Assembly: GCA_030426475.1 (NCBI GenBank)
Contig: JAUHYR010000016.1
Coordinates: 1 to 39,802 of the forward strand
Source: Bacteroidia bacterium
GTDB taxonomy: Bacteria; Bacteroidota; Bacteroidia; Flavobacteriales_E; Vicingaceae
Direction: 5' to 3'
Length of the DNA stretch: 39,802 bases
Part shown: positions 29,854 through 38,218 of the stretch, in pieces
Position numbering within the stretch: the stretch's first letter is position 1
Layout of the letters: each line of letters begins with the position of its first letter
Notes under the pieces: model-generated
Database searches by the model: none
What the model saw: only the letters and a program-made list of their open reading frames with translations
Told to the model about the DNA's origin: nothing
Made by a program: the position numbers and the translations under genes

Positions 29854-30696
29854 GTGAAATATTCGGGAATAATATATATGCTGATAGCATCTGTTTGCTT
29901 TACATTGGTAAATACTTGTGTAAAGTTTCTACATCATATTCCCGCCCATGAGTTAGTATTTTTTAGGTCAGCCATCAGTTTTGTCATTTGCCTGTATTTT
30001 GTAATAAAGTATAACCTTCCATTTTTTGGAAACAATAAAAAATGGCTGGCATTAAGAGGTTTATTTGGATGTTTTTCATTGGTATTATTTTTTGTTACCA
30101 TAAAAAACTTGCCACTTGCCAGTGCAACTACTATTCAATATCTATCACCTATTTTTACCATTATTATTGCACTTTTTCTATTTAAAGAAATTGTAAAACC
30201 AGTTCAATGGCTATTTTTCGCGATTGCTTTATTAGGTTGCTTTTTAATTAAAGGATTTAATAATGATATTTCGTTTACTTATATTTTCTTAGGCTTATTT
30301 TCAGCCTGTTTATCAGGTTTTGCTTATAATGCCATAAAGATGTGTGCAAGTACTGACCATACGATTACTATTGTAATGTATTTCCCAATGATTGCACTAC
30401 CAATAATGGGTGTTTGGTGCTTGTTTGATTGGGTAATTCCTGTAGGAAAAGACTGGTTATTATTACTTGCCATGGGCATTTTTGTGCAAATTGCACAAGT
30501 ATGTATGACTAAAGCCTTGACTTCTTCCGCTACGTCATTAGTAATGCCTCTTAAATATTTAGGAGCAATTTATGCTTTTTTAGTAGGCCTATTTTTATTT
30601 GATGAGCGACTAGAATGGATAAGTATTGCCGGAATTTTATTGGTAATAGTTGGTGTGCTTACCAATACATTAATTAGGAGAAAAATAGTCGGCTAA
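29854..30696 (+). CDS. EamA-family (DMT) transporter
   Basis: A 280-residue inner-membrane permease with about ten hydrophobic helices in two EamA repeats, roughly residues 1-135 and 145-275. Typical landmarks are VFFRSAISFV, LPLASATTIQYLSPIFT in repeat one and KALTSSATSLVMPLKYLGAIY in repeat two. The start is GTG at 29854; I see no better in-frame ATG upstream. The substrate is unknown (members export amino acids, nucleobases or other metabolites). Its last 4 bases overlap the end of the convergent DUF4924 gene. Confidence 0.87.
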   Translation: MKYSGIIYMLIASVCFTLVNTCVKFLHHIPAHELVFFRSAISFVICLYFVIKYNLPFFGNNKKWLALRGLFGCFSLVLFFVTIKNLPLASATTIQYLSPIFTIIIALFLFKEIVKPVQWLFFAIALLGCFLIKGFNNDISFTYIFLGLFSACLSGFAYNAIKMCASTDHTITIVMYFPMIALPIMGVWCLFDWVIPVGKDWLLLLAMGIFVQIAQVCMTKALTSSATSLVMPLKYLGAIYAFLVGLFLFDERLEWISIAGILLVIVGVLTNTLIRRKIVG

Positions 30697-31253
30697 TTTT
30701 TTGATTCGGAAGAAAAGTCCAGTTTACCGCTATACAATTCCTTATATTTTAAAGATAGCATCGCCATTAGCTTAGAAATAGATTTAATCGCTTCTTCCGT
30801 ATTTTCACTGACTTGCTTTTTCTTTAAACGAAGCATTAACACTCCATACAACGCTACTAAACAAGTATGAACATCGTTTTGCTTTTTGTGCTCTGCTTTT
30901 GCCATTAAGAAGGTAATGTGCTGCTTAGCATCATCATAAACTGCAATGTACTTTTTATCCTGAATTGTGGTAAGTAAGGTTTGGTGAAGAAACTCTAACT
31001 CGGCAATCAAATCATGAATAAATGATAAATGACCTTGCTCTTGAATTTCTTCACTACGCATTTGGTCAACAAGCCCGTCATACCACTTTTGAATTTTAAT
31101 TCGGGTAGCTCCATCCACATCAAAAGAATCGACAATACTTTCTTTAATAAGAGATTTATCAAAGTTTAATGAACGGATAATGTCTTCAATCTGCCACATG
31201 TACAACAGATATTCAACAATGTTTTCTTTTTTCTTTTGTTCAGCAATTATCAT
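30693..31253 (-). CDS. DUF4924 protein
   Basis: A 186-residue, mostly helical cytoplasmic protein. The N-terminus IIAEQKKKENIVEYLLYMWQ is characteristic of DUF4924, a Bacteroidota family of unknown function. No enzyme motif is visible. Its ATG overlaps the stop of the OmpH-like gene (ATGA on the minus strand), so it is translated downstream of it. Its 3' end overlaps the convergent transporter gene by 4 bases. Confidence 0.75.
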   Translation of the reverse strand: MIIAEQKKKENIVEYLLYMWQIEDIIRSLNFDKSLIKESIVDSFDVDGATRIKIQKWYDGLVDQMRSEEIQEQGHLSFIHDLIAELEFLHQTLLTTIQDKKYIAVYDDAKQHITFLMAKAEHKKQNDVHTCLVALYGVLMLRLKKKQVSENTEEAIKSISKLMAMLSLKYKELYSGKLDFSSESKN

Positions 31254-31879
31254 TTCTTTGCTTCTTTCTCTTTATTCTTTTGCTCGTTGTATCTTCTGTT
31301 TAAGCCTTCTAATATTTCATCGGTTACATCCAGGCTATCGTTTGCATATAATACCACCGCATAATTTAAAATATAATCTATTTCTCTGTCTTGTTTATAC
31401 TCGTCTAAAAAGGCATTGATTTCTTCTTTGATTTTTTTATCTAGATTACTCATTTCCTCTGCAAAGCTGTTAGAGTATCTTTCTTGTAACTGATATAACT
31501 CCTGCTCTTTCTTTTGTAATTCTGCTCCTATTTGTGCACGTTGAATATCAGTCATGTATTTAGCATCCTCTTGGGCTTTCATAAACTCTTGCTCTAATTG
31601 CTTTTGTTTAGAAGCTAATTGCGCTTCATAACTTCTCTGTTTTTCTTCTAATTTTTTTACTGATTCTTGTTGAAGTTCATATTTATCAGAAAGAGTATCA
31701 AAATGAACATACATAATACGAGAGGCCTTTAAAGAAGAAATATCTATTTTTTGTTTTTCTTTTTTAGGTTCGGCTTCACCTGGATTATCACAAGATGATT
31801 TTAAGGAAAAGTGTAAATAAAACAATACAGTAACAGCTATAGTTAAAATGGCATTAAGTGCTAGTGAAATATTTTTCAT
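31250..31879 (-). CDS. OmpH/Skp-like periplasmic protein
   Basis: A 209-residue protein with one N-terminal hydrophobic segment (about residues 5-25) acting as an uncleaved anchor or signal. A Lys/Glu/Gln-rich coiled coil (about 65-150) resembles the tentacles of the Skp/OmpH chaperone. The short beta segment SRIMYVHFDTLSDKY before the coil and DYILNYAVVLYANDSLDVTDEILEGLNRRY after it match the Skp body. Skp holds unfolded outer-membrane proteins in the periplasm. CDNP near residue 30 is not a convincing lipobox. It is the first gene of a pair with DUF4924. Confidence 0.83.
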   Translation of the reverse strand: MKNISLALNAILTIAVTVLFYLHFSLKSSCDNPGEAEPKKEKQKIDISSLKASRIMYVHFDTLSDKYELQQESVKKLEEKQRSYEAQLASKQKQLEQEFMKAQEDAKYMTDIQRAQIGAELQKKEQELYQLQERYSNSFAEEMSNLDKKIKEEINAFLDEYKQDREIDYILNYAVVLYANDSLDVTDEILEGLNRRYNEQKNKEKEAKK

Positions 31880-31905
31880 GTGTTTATTTTAAAGTGTTAA
31901 TTTGG

Positions 31906-31943
31906 TCACATGGAACTCCCTTAATAATTATACCACTATGTGA
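31906..31943. repeat. Inverted repeat upstream of the OmpH-like gene
   Basis: TCACATGG (31906-31913) pairs with CC (31933-31934) and ATGTGA (31938-31943) with a small bulge. It lies 27 bases before the minus-strand ATG and would be in the 5' leader. It may be an mRNA hairpin or an operator; neither is established. Confidence 0.35.
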
Positions 31944-31986
31944 GATATTCTTTATCATGATCGTTTCATGTGTTTAAATTAGTTTG

Positions 31987-31994
31987 CAAAGGTA
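31987..31994 (-). promoter_or_regulatory. Candidate -7 promoter element TACCTTTG
   Basis: Read on the minus strand, TACCTTTG fits TAnnTTTG. It lies about 108 bases upstream of the OmpH-like gene, implying a long leader that would include the inverted repeat at 31906-31943. The -33 match is poor. Confidence 0.35.
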
Positions 31995-32040
31995 TTAAAT
32001 TGCAGTTAGTTAATTAAGTTATTAGATAATTGAGGTGATT

Positions 32041-32271
32041 TTACTTTACTACTTCTAGCCATTTTTTAGAGATAGAAGAAAAATCAGGAGCAAAAGAATC
32101 TATCCATTCTTTGGTGATTTTAGCTTTTAATTGTTCTAAAGAAATATCTGTTTCTGAAATTTTACATTCAATGGCGTAATCTTTAAACTCTACTTTTACC
32201 AAATATTTTTGGTTGTAAGAATGTATAGATACTCTACAGTGCGGATGAGAAATGGTTTCAACTAATCGCAT
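32041..32271 (-). CDS. Small conserved-looking hypothetical protein downstream of folD
   Basis: A 76-residue cytoplasmic protein. The frame continues upstream into folD, but I place the start at the ATG 32271-32269 because it is 8 bases after the folD stop and the extension would be an out-of-frame reading of folD. Sequence such as KYLVKVEFKDYAIECKIS suggests a small beta-sheet followed by helix (LEQLKAKITKEWIDSF). I recognise no family. It is the last gene of the folD transcript. Confidence 0.6.
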   Translation of the reverse strand: MRLVETISHPHCRVSIHSYNQKYLVKVEFKDYAIECKISETDISLEQLKAKITKEWIDSFAPDFSSISKKWLEVVK

Positions 32272-32279
32272 AGATTTCT

Positions 32280-33164
32280 TTAGCTCTCCGCTACAAGAGA
32301 TTTTAACTTTACAGATTGTAAGGTGTTTAGTAATAGTGAAGCAATAGTCATTGGACCAACTCCACCCGGGACAGGAGAAATATGTGAACAAAGTGGTGCT
32401 ACTTCATCAAATTTTACATCTCCTACCAATCTAAAACCATTCTTTTTTGAACTGTCTTCTATTCTATGCATGCCCACATCAATTACCACAGCACCTTGCT
32501 TTACCATTTCTTTAGTTACAAATTCAGGTTTACCAATAGCGACAATTAATATATCTGCTGATTGGGTAATCTCTTTCATATTTTTTGTTCTGCTATGTAA
32601 TAAAGTAACGGTAGCATTTACATCTTTTCTTGACATTAAAATACTTACCGGTGTACCTACAATGTTACTTCTACCCATTACAACACAATGTTTACCTTCT
32701 GTTTCAATATTGTTTCTTTTAAGCATTTGAATAATTCCGGCTGGTGTGGCAGGTAAGAAGCAAGGTAAGCCTAAAATCATTTTTCCCAAGTTAACGGGAT
32801 GAAATCCATCCACATCTTTTTCAGCCAAAATAGCTTGAGTAACTTTATCTTCATCGATATGATCAGGCAAAGGAAGCTGAACAATAAAACCGTCAATATC
32901 TTGATTGTTATTTAACTTATCTATTTCACTCAACAAGTCATTTTCAGAAATATCTGCAGAAAGTTTTATTAAAGTAGACTTAAAACCTACTTTTTCACAG
33001 GCTTTTACTTTGGCGTTGACGTAAGTTAAACTGGCTCCATTATCACCAACTAAAACAGCCGCAAGGTGCGGTTGTTTTTCACCTGAACTAATTAAAGTTT
33101 TTACTTCACCAGCAATTTCTTCTTTGATTTGGTTCGATAGTTTTTTTCCGTCAATTAATTCCAT
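32280..33164 (-). CDS. folD: Bifunctional methylene-THF dehydrogenase/cyclohydrolase FolD
   Basis: A 294-residue enzyme of one-carbon metabolism that converts 5,10-methylene-THF to 10-formyl-THF through NADP-dependent oxidation and hydrolysis. Conserved blocks are [17 protein letters not shown] (catalytic Tyr/Lys), [24 protein letters not shown] (dinucleotide binding), and [15 protein letters not shown] near the C-terminus. Length is standard. It starts 9 bases after the ffh stop on the same strand, so it shares the ffh transcript. Confidence 0.96.
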   Translation of the reverse strand: MELIDGKKLSNQIKEEIAGEVKTLISSGEKQPHLAAVLVGDNGASLTYVNAKVKACEKVGFKSTLIKLSADISENDLLSEIDKLNNNQDIDGFIVQLPLPDHIDEDKVTQAILAEKDVDGFHPVNLGKMILGLPCFLPATPAGIIQMLKRNNIETEGKHCVVMGRSNIVGTPVSILMSRKDVNATVTLLHSRTKNMKEITQSADILIVAIGKPEFVTKEMVKQGAVVIDVGMHRIEDSSKKNGFRLVGDVKFDEVAPLCSHISPVPGGVGPMTIASLLLNTLQSVKLKSLVAES

Positions 33165-33173
33165 AGTTAAAGT

Positions 33174-34517
33174 TTATCTTGGCATATTAGGCATGTTCTT
33201 CATTTGCTGCATCATCTTAGCCATGTTTTGTTTATTCCCCATCATCTTCATCATTTTTCCGGTTTCGTTAAACTGTTTGAGCAACTTATTCACATCTTGA
33301 ATAGACCGACCACTACCTGCAGCAATTCTTTTTCTTCTATTACCGTCAATCAATTTTGGGTTTTCTTTTTCTTCGGGAGTCATAGAAAAAATAATGGCTT
33401 CAATATGTTTAAACGCATCATCATCAATATCTATGTTTCTAACTGCTTTGCCAACACCGGGTATCATACCTAGCAAATCTTTCATGTTACCCATTTTCTT
33501 AATCTGCTTGATTTGGTCTAAGAAATCATTAAAATCAAACTGATTTTTGGCAATTTTCTTTTTGAGTTTACGTGCTTGCTCTTCGTCAAATTGTTCCTGG
33601 GCTCTTTCCACTAAACTTACCACATCACCCATTCCCAATATCCTATCTGCCATACGACTAGGATAGAATACATCTATAGCTTCTAACTTTTCCCCAGTAC
33701 CTACAAACTTAATGGGTTTGTTCACTTCTGCTTTAATAGAAAGTGCGGCACCGCCTCTAGTATCACCGTCTAACTTAGTTAGAACAACTCCATTAAAATC
33801 CAATCTGTCGTTGAACGCTTTGGCAGTATTAACAGCATCTTGCCCTGTCATGGAATCCACCACAAAAAGAGTTTCGTCCGGCTTAATTGCCTTCTTTACT
33901 CTTTCAATTTCATCCATCATTTCTTCATCTACTGCCAAACGACCGGCTGTATCGACAATTACTACGTTTAATGATTTGCTTTTAGCATGTTTAATAGCAT
34001 TTTCGGCAATACTAACAGGGTTTTTATTCTCCTTTTCAGAATAAACTTCAACACCTATTTGTTCGCCAAGAACATGCAACTGGTCAATAGCGGCAGGACG
34101 GTAAACGTCACCTGCAACGAGTAATACATGTTTTCCTTTTTTGCTTTTTAAGTACTTGGCTAGTTTACCTGAGAATGTGGTTTTACCTGAACCTTGTAAA
34201 CCTGAAATTAAAATTACCGCAGGATTAGATTTTAAATCAATTTGTGATTCACTGCCACCCATTAAACGGGCTAGCTCATCATGCGTAATCTTGGTTAATA
34301 ATTGTCCTGGTGAAATAGATGTTAATACATTTTGCCCAAGAGCCTTTTCTTTAACGGTATCTACAAAATCTTTTGCAATATTATAATTGACGTCAGCATC
34401 TAATAATGCACGTCTTATCTCTTTCATGGTTTCGGCAACATTTATTTCTGTTACCTGTCCTTGACCTTTTAAAACCTTTATGGCACGTTCTAACTTATCC
34501 GATAAATTCTCAAACAT
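33174..34517 (-). CDS. ffh: Signal recognition particle protein Ffh
   Basis: A 447-residue SRP54 GTPase that binds signal sequences of nascent membrane proteins and, with 4.5S RNA and FtsY, delivers ribosomes to the translocon. Domain N is about 1-95. Domain G has P-loop GLQGSGKTT (106-114), DTAGR and TKLDGDTRGG. The Met-rich M domain ends in MMKMMGNKQNMAKMMQQMKN. Length is standard. It has a good -7 element just upstream (34542-34549) and leads a folD-containing transcript. Confidence 0.97.
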   Translation of the reverse strand: MFENLSDKLERAIKVLKGQGQVTEINVAETMKEIRRALLDADVNYNIAKDFVDTVKEKALGQNVLTSISPGQLLTKITHDELARLMGGSESQIDLKSNPAVILISGLQGSGKTTFSGKLAKYLKSKKGKHVLLVAGDVYRPAAIDQLHVLGEQIGVEVYSEKENKNPVSIAENAIKHAKSKSLNVVIVDTAGRLAVDEEMMDEIERVKKAIKPDETLFVVDSMTGQDAVNTAKAFNDRLDFNGVVLTKLDGDTRGGAALSIKAEVNKPIKFVGTGEKLEAIDVFYPSRMADRILGMGDVVSLVERAQEQFDEEQARKLKKKIAKNQFDFNDFLDQIKQIKKMGNMKDLLGMIPGVGKAVRNIDIDDDAFKHIEAIIFSMTPEEKENPKLIDGNRRKRIAAGSGRSIQDVNKLLKQFNETGKMMKMMGNKQNMAKMMQQMKNMPNMPR

Positions 34518-34541
34518 TTTCTTTTCTTTTTGAAAGGATTA

Positions 34542-34549
34542 CAAAGATA
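34542..34549 (-). promoter_or_regulatory. Promoter -7 element TATCTTTG for ffh
   Basis: Read on the minus strand, TATCTTTG is an exact fit to the Bacteroidota TAnnTTTG element. It lies 25 bases before the ffh ATG in the argS-ffh gap. The -33 region is T-rich rather than TTG. Confidence 0.5.
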
Positions 34550-34578
34550 TAAAATTAGTTGCTTCTATGTAAGAAATC

Positions 34579-36363
34579 CTACATTCTACCAGGTGCCTGA
34601 ATGCCTAATAATGCCAAAGATTGCTGAATAATAGTGGCCACTTTTTTTGAAAGCTGTAATCTAAACTTTTTAACTTCCTCATTCTCTTCTTTGAAAATAG
34701 GCAAAGCTTGATAAAAGTGATTGTAGGCTTTTACTAACTCATAAGTATAGTTAGCAATAATTGATGGACTGTATTCATTACATGATTGTTTTACAGTTTC
34801 AGGATAATCGTAAATCAATTTTATAATTTCTTTTTCAGAGGTGTCAAAAACATAATCACCTAAACTCACTTCATCAATGAAAAAATCAGCTTTACGTAAT
34901 AATGACTGTATTCTTGCATGTGTATATTGAATAAAAGGACCTGTATTTCCATTAAAATCAATTGATTCGGCAGGATTAAACAACATTCCTTTTCTTGGAT
35001 CAACTTTTAAAATAAAATATTTTAACGCACCCATTCCTATAGTTTGATACAACTTTTCTTTTTCTTCTTCCGAGCAATCGTCCAACTTCCCTAATTCTTC
35101 TGAAGTAGTTTTTGCCGTCTTTACCATTTCGTCTATTAAATCATCGGCATCTACTACCGTTCCTTCACGAGATTTCATTTTTCCTTCTGGCAATTCTACC
35201 ATACCGTAAGACAAATGATAACATTCTTTTGCCCAATCATAACCTAATTTACTTAAGATTAAAAACAATACTTTGAAATGATATTCCTGCTCATTACCCA
35301 CCGTATAAATCATTTGATTGGTAGAAGGAAAATCTTCTGAACGTTGAATAGCTGTACCAATATCTTGTGTCATATAAACGGAGGTTCCGTCAGAACGCAA
35401 CAGTAGTTTTTGGTCTAAGCCATCAGCAGTTAAATCACACCAAACTGAGCCATCTTCTTTTTTGTAAAATACATTTTTCTGTAAGCCGATTTCAACTGCT
35501 TTTTTTCCTAGTAAATAGGTTTCGGATTCGTAATAAAATTTATCAAAATCTACCCCAAGTTTTTTATAGGTAACATCAAAACCCTCATATACCCAGCCGT
35601 TCATGGTTTTCCATAAGTCAACAACTTCTTTGTCTCCGGCTTCCCATTTACGCAACATTTCTTGTGCTTCTATAATAGCCGGAGCATTTTTTTCAGCTTC
35701 TTCTTTTGATTTTCCGGCTTCCATTAATGACTTAATTTCAGCTTTATACATCTTATCAAACTCCACATAATACTTTCCCACCAAATGGTCGCCTTTTATT
35801 CCCGAAGATTGAGGCGTTTCGCCATTTCCCATTTTTTTCCATGCTAACATGGATTTGCAAATGTGAATACCTCTGTCGTTTACCAAGTTTACTTTTTTAA
35901 CATAATGTCCGTTAGCTTTCAAAATTTCAGCTACAGAAAAGCCTAATAGATTGTTACGAATATGACCAAGATGTAAAGGTTTATTGGTGTTGGGTGAAGA
36001 GTATTCCAGTAAAATAGTTTTTCCTGAGGCATTAGCTGCAAAGCCATATTTTTCAGAGGTATATATGCTATTGAAAAAAGTTGACCAATACTTATCAGAA
36101 ATAGATAAATTCAAAAAGCCCTTTATCACATTAAAGTCAGAAACTTCTTCAACTTTTTCTTTAAGATATTCCCCTATTATTTCGCCTGTTTTTTCAGGTG
36201 AATTTTTTGATACTTTTAATAACGGAAAAGTAACCAGTGTAATATCTCCTTCAAACTCTTTCCTGGTTTTTTGAAGCTGTATAAGATTATCATTCACATC
36301 AGCTTGAAAAAGCGACTGAACCACTTTTTTTATTTCAGCATTTAAAAGAGTTTCTATTTGCAT
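34579..36363 (-). CDS. argS: Arginyl-tRNA synthetase
   Basis: A 594-residue class I aminoacyl-tRNA synthetase charging tRNA-Arg. The N-terminal Add1 domain (about 1-100), HIGH-like HLGH (131-134 in NTNKPLHLGHIRNN), KMSKS-like GKMKSREGT, and the DALR anticodon-binding domain ending ALLGIQAPGRM are all visible. Length is standard. Its start lies 1 base after the arginase stop, so the two form one operon linking arginine use for translation and arginine breakdown. Confidence 0.96.
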   Translation of the reverse strand: MQIETLLNAEIKKVVQSLFQADVNDNLIQLQKTRKEFEGDITLVTFPLLKVSKNSPEKTGEIIGEYLKEKVEEVSDFNVIKGFLNLSISDKYWSTFFNSIYTSEKYGFAANASGKTILLEYSSPNTNKPLHLGHIRNNLLGFSVAEILKANGHYVKKVNLVNDRGIHICKSMLAWKKMGNGETPQSSGIKGDHLVGKYYVEFDKMYKAEIKSLMEAGKSKEEAEKNAPAIIEAQEMLRKWEAGDKEVVDLWKTMNGWVYEGFDVTYKKLGVDFDKFYYESETYLLGKKAVEIGLQKNVFYKKEDGSVWCDLTADGLDQKLLLRSDGTSVYMTQDIGTAIQRSEDFPSTNQMIYTVGNEQEYHFKVLFLILSKLGYDWAKECYHLSYGMVELPEGKMKSREGTVVDADDLIDEMVKTAKTTSEELGKLDDCSEEEKEKLYQTIGMGALKYFILKVDPRKGMLFNPAESIDFNGNTGPFIQYTHARIQSLLRKADFFIDEVSLGDYVFDTSEKEIIKLIYDYPETVKQSCNEYSPSIIANYTYELVKAYNHFYQALPIFKEENEEVKKFRLQLSKKVATIIQQSLALLGIQAPGRM

Positions 36364-36364
36364 T

Positions 36365-37312
36365 TTAGTCAGGAAATTTACTTTCTAATTTTCGGGTTGT
36401 ATTTTTTAAAATCATGAAGGCGGTACGAGCCATAATGTTTTTTTCGTCAAGTGTTGGATTGATTTCAACCATTTCAAAACAACAAACTTTACCGGAATCA
36501 ATAATCCTATCAATAATTCTAGTACATTCTTCGGGAGTGAAACCGTTAGGAACGGGAGTTCCTGTTCCGCCTGAAACCAAGTCACAATCCATACTATCTA
36601 CATCAAAAGAAATATAAATAATATCACATTCAGACAATCTATCTAAAGACTCATCTACCACTTCGTCTATTCCTCTTTGTCGAATAGTATCTACAGTATA
36701 ATTTTTAATTCCCAGTTTTTTAATGATAAAATCTTCTTGTCTTTCTGTGTCTCTCACTCCCATAAAAACAAGGTCTTCCGGTTTTAAAAACGGACCGCCT
36801 TCTTTTAGCTCTTCCCAAATTTGTTTTGTGTTATCATCAATATTATTGCTGGCTACTTCTTTATTATCTATTCCCAAAGCAATTGCTACAGGCATACCAT
36901 GCATATTACCGGATGGCGTAGTGTAAGGCGAATGAATATCTGCATGCGCATCAATCCAAAAAACACCAAGACGTTTATTGGGATTTGCCTTTTTTATTCC
37001 CTGAATAGTTCCACCTGCTGAAGCATGGTCTCCGGCAATAACCACCGGAAAGTTACCTTCAGTAATTACATTAGCTACTTTATCTATGATAGAATCATAA
37101 AGGTCATTTAACCCCTCAATGTATTTTGCATACGGATGCTTTACGTTATCATAAAGCAAGTCATTTCTGTCTTTTACTTCAACAATGTCATATTTCCCAA
37201 AAAAATAATCTCTGAGATTTAATGAAGCAACTCTTAATGCATCAAACCCCATGCTTGAACCTCTCGTTCCGGCAGCTATTTCAGAATCATTTCGTACTAA
37301 TTTTATTTTCAT
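36365..37312 (-). CDS. Arginase-family (ureohydrolase) enzyme
   Basis: A 315-residue ureohydrolase, most like arginase, which would hydrolyse arginine to ornithine and urea. I chose the ATG at 37312 over one 7 codons upstream because the family N-terminus (KIKLVRNDSEIAAGTRG) begins there and the candidate promoter would otherwise lie inside the gene. Dinuclear Mn ligands are H96 (AGDHAS), D121, H123 and D125 (WIDAHADIH) and SFDVDSMD later. Agmatinase or formimidoglutamase activity cannot be excluded. It is upstream of and nearly abuts argS. Confidence 0.85.
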   Translation of the reverse strand: MKIKLVRNDSEIAAGTRGSSMGFDALRVASLNLRDYFFGKYDIVEVKDRNDLLYDNVKHPYAKYIEGLNDLYDSIIDKVANVITEGNFPVVIAGDHASAGGTIQGIKKANPNKRLGVFWIDAHADIHSPYTTPSGNMHGMPVAIALGIDNKEVASNNIDDNTKQIWEELKEGGPFLKPEDLVFMGVRDTERQEDFIIKKLGIKNYTVDTIRQRGIDEVVDESLDRLSECDIIYISFDVDSMDCDLVSGGTGTPVPNGFTPEECTRIIDRIIDSGKVCCFEMVEINPTLDEKNIMARTAFMILKNTTRKLESKFPD

Positions 37313-37330
37313 GTTCAATAAAAATACGGA

Positions 37331-37360
37331 CAAAGTTAATTTAATTCAAAATAAGCCAAA
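37331..37360 (-). promoter_or_regulatory. Promoter for the arginase-argS unit
   Basis: On the minus strand TTTG (37360-37357), an 18-base spacer and TAACTTTG (37338-37331) match the Bacteroidota -33/-7 pattern. The -7 element is 18 bases before the ATG at 37312, leaving a short leader. Confidence 0.52.
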
Positions 37361-37371
37361 GTTTTAGCCGG

Positions 37372-37401
37372 TTTGAGTTTTACTAAATAATAATATATTT
37401 G
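37372..37401 (+). promoter_or_regulatory. Promoter for the exported lipoprotein gene
   Basis: TTTG (37372-37375), an 18-base spacer and TATATTTG (37394-37401) match the Bacteroidota -33/-7 pattern on the plus strand, 16 bases before the ATG at 37418. The spacer equals that of the divergent arginase promoter. Confidence 0.55.
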
Positions 37402-37417
37402 TGGGTGCTGATTTAAA

Positions 37418-38125
37418 ATGATGAGAATAACCAAAACTTTTTCAAGCCTTTTTTTTACGGCTATTTTATTTTTTTTAGTGACATCATGTGACAAACTGAT
37501 AAGTGACGGAAGAGTGAATGAGGGGGAAATTGAGTTTGATGTTACCTACCCAAAAATGAGTTCAGATAACTTTATGATTGATGTTTTACCTGATAAAATG
37601 CTACTTACTTTTCAGGAAGAAAGGTATGTTACTGAAATTGCGGCAGGAATGGGAATGTTTAGAACAAACTTTATGTCGGATGCCGATAATATGGAGCTTA
37701 CCCAATTGGTTAAACTGTTAAACAAAAAACATAAACTCACACTAAATAATGAGGGTGTGAAAGAGATGCTGGAAAAAAGTCCAAAATATACCGTTGAGTT
37801 TACCAATGAAACGAAAGAAATAGCCGGCTATAAATGTAAAAAAGCCAACATCACTACATCTGATGATGAAAAATTCAGCGTATTTTACACAGAAGATATT
37901 AATATAAAAATACCCAACTGGGCTACTCCATACCATGAGATTAATGGTGTATTATTAGAATATCAAATGGAGAAGTATGACTTATGTATGAGGTTTACGG
38001 CCACTAATGTAACTACCGTTGAAGTAGAGGATGAGGTATTTGAAAACTTTCAGGATTACGAAGAAATTTCTGAGCAAGAAATGGACGAAAAGCTATCCGA
38101 AATATTTGAAAGCTTTAACCAATAA
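37418..38125 (+). CDS. Exported lipoprotein, DUF4412-like
   Basis: A 235-residue predicted lipoprotein. The signal ends in a lipobox FLVTSC with the cysteine at residue 24. Two ATGs in a row open the frame; either may be used. The mature part shares the segment ETKEIAGYKCKKA and overall layout with the next gene, so the two are paralogues. Members of this group are annotated as DUF4412 in Bacteroidota, with no known function. The C-terminus is acidic. It is divergently transcribed from arginase. Confidence 0.74.
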   Translation: MMRITKTFSSLFFTAILFFLVTSCDKLISDGRVNEGEIEFDVTYPKMSSDNFMIDVLPDKMLLTFQEERYVTEIAAGMGMFRTNFMSDADNMELTQLVKLLNKKHKLTLNNEGVKEMLEKSPKYTVEFTNETKEIAGYKCKKANITTSDDEKFSVFYTEDINIKIPNWATPYHEINGVLLEYQMEKYDLCMRFTATNVTTVEVEDEVFENFQDYEEISEQEMDEKLSEIFESFNQ

Positions 38126-38165
38126 TACCATCAAAACAATAGTTATACCTTTTATGGAATAATTG

Positions 38166-38196
38166 TTGACAGGTAATATCAACTATTTTAATTTTA
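38166..38196 (+). promoter_or_regulatory. Possible promoter for the second DUF4412-like gene
   Basis: TTG (38166-38168), a 20-base spacer and TAATTTTA (38189-38196, 7 of 8 to TAnnTTTG allowing the last base) lie 22 bases before the ATG at 38219. Weak but correctly spaced. Confidence 0.32.
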
Positions 38197-38218
38197 CAAC
38201 AACTTAAAAACAAATATT

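Noticed and set aside
32272-32391. N-terminal extension of the small gene after folD
   Set aside because: The extra residues are an out-of-frame reading of folD; the ATG at 32271 lies just past the folD stop.
38166-38171. TTGACA as a sigma-70 -35 box
   Set aside because: No TATAAT-like -10 lies at 16-18 bases, and Bacteroidota promoters use TTTG/TAnnTTTG. Only the TTG is kept as a possible -33 element.
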